Below, piece by piece: positions 58,953 through 64,000 of a DNA stretch of 64,000 bases. The stretch lies in assembly GCF_016756395.1 (NCBI RefSeq), contig NZ_AP018365.1, positions 6,576,001 to 6,640,000 on the forward strand, in the 5' to 3' direction. A program made the translations under genes and the position numbers. Within the stretch, counting starts at the first letter, position 1. Every line of letters starts with the position of its first letter. Source of the DNA: Streptomyces sp. SN-593 (lineage in GTDB: Bacteria > Actinomycetota > Actinomycetes > Streptomycetales > Streptomycetaceae). The notes under the pieces are model-generated. The model made no database searches. It was not told the origin of the DNA and worked only from the letters and a program-made list of their open reading frames with translations.

Positions 58953-59321
58953 ATGGAGCCCGACATCTCAGGAGACAGTGAAGCGGTCGACGGGCCTGGT
59001 GATCCGCTCATCCCGATGCCGGAACTGACTCCGGAAGCCCTACGCGCAGCTGTCGAGGTGATCGCACCGCACAGGCTCCCCACCCTCACCGCCCATCTCT
59101 TCCAGGCAGCCAGTAGCGCCCAACAGATCCAGAGCCTCGACCCACTGCGGGCCTTCGTCCACTCCTGGGCCGTCTTCGTCGCCATCAACCGGCATCCGAA
59201 GCGAGCAGCACGCTTCCGCGAACTTGAGCAGATCGTGGAGACATCGGCGAGCGACGCCTTAGCCGCGGTCAAGGAGATCAACAGCATCCGAGAGTCCGCA
59301 CAAGCAGAAGCCGGCCTATAG
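58953..59321 (+). CDS. DUF6247-like small protein
   Basis: A 122-residue protein with DPLIPMPELTPEALRAAVEVI, a central LRAFVHSWAVFVAINRHPKR and a helical end. It resembles DUF6247 proteins, which in streptomycetes often precede a small toxin-like partner; no such partner is visible downstream here. Function unknown. The ATG of MEPDISGD is chosen; an in-frame GTG at 58890 near GAGGGGAG is an alternative. Codon use is less GC3-biased than in core genes. Confidence 0.7.
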   Translation: MEPDISGDSEAVDGPGDPLIPMPELTPEALRAAVEVIAPHRLPTLTAHLFQAASSAQQIQSLDPLRAFVHSWAVFVAINRHPKRAARFRELEQIVETSASDALAAVKEINSIRESAQAEAGL

Positions 59322-59919
59322 CGACGGTCAGTTGAGGAGCAGTCCCTGTCAACGGCCACTGAGATGCCCAGGTGGGCGGGCGTCGGACGTCCGGGCTGGT
59401 GGCCATCAGAAAATCAACCGCTGTGGCCAGTGGCGTTCCTGGGGCTGGGTCACGTCACGGGGACCTCTCCCTCGCCGACAGGGCCTCGGTGAGATCGCCC
59501 ACAATTCCAGCGGGCGGCCGGGCCGGGTGAGCACCGCCCGTCGGGCCATGCGGACCTCGGCTCGGGCCGCGATCTCCTTAAGGAATAATTCTCGATTCTA
59601 GCCAATTTTCTCATTCGCATCAGTTCGCTCATGGCAGACATTTTGGCCCGGCAAATGAGCGGATTGCTGCCGGGGTATGTGTCAAGCTATACCCTTCACT
59701 CGTTGCGCAAAGAAGGAAATTTCCTTGTTGGTTGGCTGGGCCTCCACACCGCGTAGTGAGATTTCTCCGGGACGGCTGGTGCCGCGAGGTCCGAGGTCGG
59801 GCGTGTGCCCGGCCACGTGGGTCCCCTCGGCGCGCGGCGACGGCAGTGCTCAGCGGTGACACGGCGGGCGGAGTCCCAGTCGGGCCGTGGGTGAGCTGGG
59901 CTGTATAGCCCAGAAAATG
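59322..59919. other. Non-coding, AT-richer stretch up to the pobA break
   Basis: No gene is supported in these approximately 600 bases. It contains a low-GC patch (about 59575-59740), a perfect 14-bp palindrome AAGGAAATTTCCTT (59713-59726), and a hairpin of CTGGGCT/AGCCCAG with a 4-base loop (59896-59913) that lies immediately beside the point where pobA similarity stops (about 59920). These may be remains of the element that broke pobA. Confidence 0.4.
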
Positions 59920-60711
59920 CCGTCCCAACTCGTCCCAGACCCGCTCGTCCGGCCACTGCTCGACGGTGTCGGTGAGCGGGCACTGCAGGTAGACCCGGCT
60001 CGTGTCGGGCCCCCGGGTGATCTGGGCGGCGAAACCGCGGGAGTGCACCGCCAGCACCGCCGGCGGGTTCGCGGGCGCCTCGGTCATGACGGTGAGTCAC
60101 GCGTACCCGAACTCGTGGGTGGAGCAGGTGAGGACGTCGTCGGGGACGGCCGTCCTGCTGACGCCGTGGTAGCCGTCGCAGCCGGCGACGAGGTCGCAGC
60201 TCAGGGTGGTGGTCGCGCCGTCGGCCCGCCGGTAGCGCACCAGGGGGTTTCCGGTGCCGACGTCGTGCAGGGAGACGTCCTCCGCGCCGAAGCGGAGGTC
60301 CCCGCCGTCGCGCAGGAAGACGCTGATCAGGTTGCGGACCAGGACCTGCTGGGGACAGAACACCCCGTCGTCCCCGCCCGCCGCTTCGTCCCCGCCCGCC
60401 CCGTCGTCCCCCCACCCGTCGCCGCCGGTCCGCCACCGACGCTCCTCGCCCTCGATCAGCAGCGGCATGGCCTCCTCGGAGTCGCCGTGGTCCAGGCCCT
60501 CCACGACCTCGGCCAGACCCCACTTCCGGAGCCTGCGGACCCCGCCGGCGTCGAGGGACCCGGCCCGCTGCCGCTGCTCCACGTGCTCACGACTGTGCTT
60601 CTCCAGGACGACGCAGCCGATCCCCCTGCGCAGGAGGAAGGTGCCGAGCGCCAGCCCGGCGACCCCGCCTCCCACGATGACGACGGTGGTGTCCTTGGTG
60701 GTTGTGCTCAT
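59920..60711 (-). pseudogene. pobA: pobA 5' fragment with an in-frame TGA
   Basis: The N-terminal two-thirds of a 4-hydroxybenzoate 3-monooxygenase: FAD motif VVIVGGGVAGLALGTFLLRR, EQRQRAG (the PobA EQR-RAG segment), and GCDGYHGVSR (second FAD motif). Codon 205 is TGA (60097-60099) where the family has Trp-like residues; the same frame then continues TEAPANPP, HSRGFAAQI, VYLQCPLTDTVEQWPDERVW, and similarity ends near 59920. The remaining C-terminal part is at 53593-54009. Both a stop codon and the insertion inactivate the gene. ATG at 60711. An acidic Gly/Asp insert lies at about residues 97-115. Confidence 0.87.
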
Positions 60712-60894
60712 GGCTTTTCGAGCTCCAGATGCCGGGAGCCGACCGGGGTGGTGCGGCCCACTGGCCCCCACTGTGGGCCGGCGGGCCGCCCGCCACCCAC
60801 CGGTAAAGGGACTTCGGATGCCGAAAAGCCGCCAACTTGACCGCGAGGGCGAACGGCGGCGTGGCGGAGGTCCCGCCGAGCGCGGACGAGTGCC

Positions 60895-61683
60895 CTACGG
60901 GAGCGTACGGCTCTCGCGGAGGTCGGCCTGGTAGGTGCCGGGGGTCTGGCCGACCACCGAGCTGAAGGCGTCGATGAAGCTCGACGGGTTCGACCACCCG
61001 CACGCCATCGCCGTGTCCGTGACCGACATGCCGCCGGTGAGGTGGGCCAGGGCGTGGTGGATGCGCAGAGTGGTGCGCCACTGGTGGAAGCTCATGCCGA
61101 GTTCGGTGTGGAACAGGCGGCTCAGCGTGCGTTCGTTGGCGCCCGCCGCGCGTCCCAGGTCGGCCAGGGTCGCGGGCCGGCCGGGATCGGCGTGCAGGAG
61201 GTCGGTCACGGCACGCAGCCGGTCGTCCCCCGGCTCGGGCAGGTGCAGCGACTGCTCGGGGGTGTCGCACAACTCGTCCACCACCACCGCGAGCAGCCGC
61301 CGGCGCGCGCCTGGGCGGTTCTCGGGCCGCTCGTCGGTCAGCGCGAGGACCGCCTCGCGCAGCAGCGGGCTGACGCCGAACACACTGGGGTGGTCCACGA
61401 GTTCGCCGCACAGGTCGATCGGGACGGCCAGCAGGCGGGCGTCGGTCCGGCCGTAGAAGCGGTGGGAGTGGGCGAAGCCGGGCGGCGTCCAGGTCACGCG
61501 GTGGGCGGGCGCGACCCAGGTCCCGCGGTCGGTCGTGGTGGCGAGCGTGCCCGCGGCGGCGTAGACGAGCTGCCCCTGGTCGTGCGTGTGGGGGGCGAGG
61601 CGGTAGCCGTGCGGCAGCCACCCGCCGCCGCTGAGCGTCGCCCGCAGCGCCGGGGCCCCTCGGGTGTGGCGGGCTTTCGGCAT
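60895..61683 (-). CDS. AraC-family transcriptional regulator
   Basis: A 262-residue regulator with an N-terminal cupin (YRLAPHTHDQGQLVYAAAG, about 22-90) and a C-terminal double HTH (TLADLGRAAGANERTLSRLF and GMSVTDTAMACGWSNPSSFI). It lies directly upstream of pobA on the same strand, separated by 183 bases, so it was probably the regulator of 4-hydroxybenzoate use, like PobR of other bacteria; with pobA broken it has lost that target. ATG of MPKARHTRG is the start. Confidence 0.88.
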   Translation of the reverse strand: MPKARHTRGAPALRATLSGGGWLPHGYRLAPHTHDQGQLVYAAAGTLATTTDRGTWVAPAHRVTWTPPGFAHSHRFYGRTDARLLAVPIDLCGELVDHPSVFGVSPLLREAVLALTDERPENRPGARRRLLAVVVDELCDTPEQSLHLPEPGDDRLRAVTDLLHADPGRPATLADLGRAAGANERTLSRLFHTELGMSFHQWRTTLRIHHALAHLTGGMSVTDTAMACGWSNPSSFIDAFSSVVGQTPGTYQADLRESRTLP

Positions 61684-61865
61684 CCCACGCCAGCCTACCG
61701 GCAGCGCGCCGCCCCCGCCCGTTGCGCGCTCCGCTCCGCCCCTCGGGTGACCCGCCCCCGCCCCCACCTCGTACGGCCCAGCTCCCCGGACGGCCCCGCT
61801 GCTTCCCCTCACGCGGGGACGCGGCGGGACGCGTGCCGGGGGCCGCCGCGGATCCGTCGGACAGC

Positions 61866-63395
61866 TCAGATGTCGCGGAAGATCTCGATCTGCGCGCCGA
61901 TCGTGTTCAACCGCTCCGCCAGGTCCTCGTACCCGCGGTTGATGACGTAGACGTTCCGCAGCACCGACGTGCCCTCGGCCGCCATCATCGCCAGCAGCAC
62001 CACCACCGCGGGGCGCAGCGCGGGCGGGCACATCATCTCGGCGGCGCGCCAGCGCGTCGGGCCCTCGACCAGTACCCGGTGCGGGTCGAGCAGCTTGATC
62101 TGGGCGCCCAGGCGGGTCAGTTCGGTGAGGTAGATCGCCCGGTTGTCGTAGACCCAGTCGTGGATGAGCGTGGAGCCCTGGGCGGTCGCGGCGATGGCCG
62201 CGAAGAACGGCACGTTGTCGATGTTGAGCCCGGGGAACGGCATCGGGTGGATCTTGTCGATCGGCGAACTCAGCTTGGACGGGCGGACGGTGAGGTCCAC
62301 CAGCCGGGTACGGCCGTTGTCCGCGCGATACTCGGGGGTGAGTTCGTGGTCCAGCCCCATCTCCTCCAGCACCGCGAGCTCGATCTCCATGAACTCGATC
62401 GGCACCCGGCGGATGGTGAGTTCGGACTCGGTGACCACCGCCGCGGCCAGCAGACTCATCGCCTCGACCGGGTCCTCGGAGGGCGCGTAGTCCACGTCGC
62501 GGTCGATCTCGGCGACGCCGTGCACGGTGAGCGTGGTGGTGCCGATGCCCTCCACCTTCACACCCAGCTCCTCCAGGAAGAAGCACAGGTCCTGGACCAT
62601 GTAGTTGGAGCTGGCGTTGCGGATGACGGTCGCGCCCTCGTAACGGGCGGCGGCCAGCAGCGCGTTCTCGGTCACGGTGTCGCCGCGCTCGGTCAGCACG
62701 ATCGCCCGCTTCGGCGAGATCCCGCGCTCCACCTCCGCGTGGTACGACCCGTCGGTGGCGGTGATGTCCAGGCCGAAGTGCCGCAGCGCGTTCATGTGCG
62801 GCTGCACGGTCCGGGTGCCCAGGTCGCAGCCGCCCGCGTACGGGATGCGGAAGCGGTCGGTGCGGTGCAGCAGCGGACCGAGGAACATGATGACGCTGCG
62901 GGTGCGGCGGGCGGCCGCGGTGTCCATCGAGGCCAGGTCCAGCTCCGCCGGCGGCACGATCTCCAGGTCGTTGCCGTCGTTGATCCACCGGGTGCGCACC
63001 CCGATGCTGTTCAGCACCTCCAGGATGCGGTAGACCTCCTCGATCCGCGCCACCCGGCGCAGCGTGGTCCGCCCTGCGTTCAGCAGCGTGGCGCACAGCA
63101 GCGCGACGCACGCGTTCTTGCTCGTCTTGACGTCTATGGCGCCGGACAGCCGGCGCCCCCCGACCACTCTGAGGTGCATCGGCCCGGCGTAGCCCAGCGA
63201 CACGATCTCGCTGTCCAGCGCCTCACCGATTCTGGCGATCATCTCAAGGCTGATGTTCTGGTTGCCGCGCTCGATCCGGTTGACGGCACTCTGGCTGGTG
63301 CCGAGCGCCTCCGCGAGTTGCGCCTGTGTCCAGCCGCGATGTTGACGGGCGTCCCGGATGAGCCGGCCGATGCGTACCAGGTAGTCGTCACTCAT
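61866..63395 (-). CDS. XRE-HTH/MurA fusion (UDP-N-acetylglucosamine 1-carboxyvinyltransferase-like)
   Basis: A 509-residue fusion. Residues 1-68 are a Cro/C1-type HTH (RLIRDARQHRGWTQAQLAEA, then GTSQSAVNRIERG). Residues 74-505 are an EPSP-synthase-fold MurA domain with SKNA (92-95), the PEP-reactive Cys190 in GGCDLGTRTVQPH, SEDPVEAM and the RGYEDL motif near the C-terminus, so key catalytic residues are kept. It could make UDP-GlcNAc-enolpyruvate for peptidoglycan and also bind DNA. It is divergent from acnA; like palindromes stand before both genes, suggesting it regulates itself and aconitase. ATG start. Confidence 0.92.
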   Translation of the reverse strand: MSDDYLVRIGRLIRDARQHRGWTQAQLAEALGTSQSAVNRIERGNQNISLEMIARIGEALDSEIVSLGYAGPMHLRVVGGRRLSGAIDVKTSKNACVALLCATLLNAGRTTLRRVARIEEVYRILEVLNSIGVRTRWINDGNDLEIVPPAELDLASMDTAAARRTRSVIMFLGPLLHRTDRFRIPYAGGCDLGTRTVQPHMNALRHFGLDITATDGSYHAEVERGISPKRAIVLTERGDTVTENALLAAARYEGATVIRNASSNYMVQDLCFFLEELGVKVEGIGTTTLTVHGVAEIDRDVDYAPSEDPVEAMSLLAAAVVTESELTIRRVPIEFMEIELAVLEEMGLDHELTPEYRADNGRTRLVDLTVRPSKLSSPIDKIHPMPFPGLNIDNVPFFAAIAATAQGSTLIHDWVYDNRAIYLTELTRLGAQIKLLDPHRVLVEGPTRWRAAEMMCPPALRPAVVVLLAMMAAEGTSVLRNVYVINRGYEDLAERLNTIGAQIEIFRDI

Positions 63396-63405
63396 GCCGC
63401 CAAGG

Positions 63406-63425
63406 CTATCTCATATGTGAGATAG
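63406..63425. promoter_or_regulatory. Palindrome before the HTH-MurA gene
   Basis: CTATCTCA-TATG-TGAGATAG, perfect 8-bp arms, ends 11 bases before the HTH-MurA start codon. It shares TATCTC-N6-GAGATA with the acnA-side palindrome and is the probable autoregulatory operator. The rest of the approximately 350-base divergent spacer (63396-63742) has no gene. Confidence 0.65.
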
Positions 63426-63652
63426 GGCTACGCGAGTTGGGCCGTTCGTGGGTGCGCCGCCGTCCTCACCGTAACGTCGGCGCCGGTGCCTGCCATCCGG
63501 GGCGCGTCCAGGCGGTGGACCCCTCACCCACCCGGACGGCGGCCATCCGGGCCCGGTTCCCGTCAGTCGGGGTGCGGAGCGCCACCCGGTGGGCCGCCCC
63601 GCGCATCACCCGGCGGGCCGGGGGTACCCGAATCGGGGTGGTGTACTAGAGT

Positions 63653-63670
63653 TATCTCGACATCGAGATA
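63653..63670. promoter_or_regulatory. Palindrome before acnA
   Basis: TATCTCG-ACAT-CGAGATA, perfect 7-bp arms, lies 73-90 bases before the acnA GTG. TACTAG at 63644-63649 could be part of a -10 element just upstream, which would put the palindrome at the transcription start. Confidence 0.6.
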
Positions 63671-63742
63671 TCTGCCGAGGCGTGCCGTCAGGACGCCAGC
63701 TATGCGGTGGTACGCGCGAGAACATGCATGAAGGAGACTGTC

Positions 63743-64000
63743 GTGTCGGCGAACAGCTTCGACGCCCGCAGCAGCTTGCAGGTGGGCGACGAATCGTATG
63801 AGATCTTCCGGCTGGACAAGGTCGAGGGTTCGGCCCGGCTGCCGTACAGCCTGAAGGTCCTGCTGGAGAACCTGCTCCGCACCGAGGACGGCGCGAACAT
63901 CACCGCCGACCACATCCGGGCGATCGGCGGATGGGACTCGCAGGCCCAGCCGAGCCAGGAGATCCAGTTCACGCCGGCCCGCGTGATCATGCAGGACTTC
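63743..64000 (+). CDS. acnA: Aconitate hydratase A, 3'-truncated by the window
   Basis: The first 86 codons of aconitase, the citrate/isocitrate isomerase of the TCA cycle with a [4Fe-4S] cluster. Visible N-terminal sequence SANSFDARSSLQVGDESYEI, LDKVEGSARLPYSLKVLLEN, then PSQEIQFTPARVIMQDF is typical of bacterial AcnA; cluster cysteines lie beyond the window. GTG start 6 bases after AAGGAGA. A palindrome matching that of the divergent HTH-MurA gene lies upstream. Confidence 0.95.
   Translation, partial: MSANSFDARSSLQVGDESYEIFRLDKVEGSARLPYSLKVLLENLLRTEDGANITADHIRAIGGWDSQAQPSQEIQFTPARVIMQDF

Noticed and set aside
59629..60087. A separate hypothetical gene ending near 59629
   Set aside because: It is in the same frame as the pobA 5' part, directly after its TGA, and its first about 55 codons align with the middle of PobA; the rest is unrelated sequence past the break.
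1..64000. rRNA, tRNA genes and CRISPR arrays
   Set aside because: Repeats present are tandem without spacers and no cloverleaf or rRNA-like stretches were noticed; a covariance-model scan was not possible here.

Overview
The window is high-GC DNA of a streptomycete-type actinomycete. The evidence is: GTG/TTG starts, ATGA/GTGA overlaps between genes, a mycothiol-type maleylpyruvate isomerase, DUF3710/DUF3159/DUF3093 and DUF6247 families, and a chromosomal order typical of Streptomyces (dut - DUF3710 - OB-fold - DUF3159 - TrkA pair; arcA - argF; murA-like gene beside acnA). No rRNA, tRNA or CRISPR was seen.

1-11 kb is core chromosome: thioesterase, dUTPase, DUF3710, an orphan ABC ATPase, an OB-fold protein, DUF3159, two RCK/TrkA proteins divergent from a KimA-like potassium permease, and an RNA uracil-methyltransferase homologue.

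11-27 kb is catabolic. An MFS importer and an IclR regulator face a gentisate-pathway operon: gentisate dioxygenase, fumarylpyruvate hydrolase, mycothiol-dependent maleylpyruvate isomerase and 3-hydroxybenzoate 6-hydroxylase, followed by a 3-oxoacid CoA-transferase pair. A TetR regulator precedes a second operon of unknown substrate: two phosphotriesterase-like proteins (one with most metal ligands lost), a flavin monooxygenase, an esterase, a metallo-beta-lactamase-fold hydrolase and a CocE-type hydrolase. Two promoters in this stretch share an operator-like sequence.

27-35 kb holds DUF1697, a RecF/SMC-like ATPase, a MazG-like protein, a small conserved protein, an F420-type oxidoreductase, homocysteine methyltransferase, and the RNA-repair pair hen1-pnkp. 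pnkp is cut in its kinase domain by an approximately 8.9-kb Tn554-like element (35535-44472). The element carries three recombinase genes in tandem, a TnpC-like gene, and on the other strand a small membrane protein plus a NACHT NTPase that share an unusual repeated TG motif. The rest of pnkp resumes at 44.47 kb.

46.8-53.6 kb has arginine deiminase, ornithine carbamoyltransferase and two MuiA-type proteins. At 53.6-60.7 kb a second gene, pobA (4-hydroxybenzoate 3-monooxygenase), is split by about 5.9 kb holding an amidohydrolase/SDR/small-barrel operon, a decayed LysR gene, an IS630 element and a DUF6247 gene; the 5' part of pobA also has an in-frame TGA. An AraC regulator follows. The right end has an XRE-HTH/MurA fusion divergent from acnA, with matching palindromes in front of both genes. 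The best candidates for something new are the pnkp-resident NACHT element, the HTH-MurA/aconitase operator pair and the phosphotriesterase pseudoenzyme pair.
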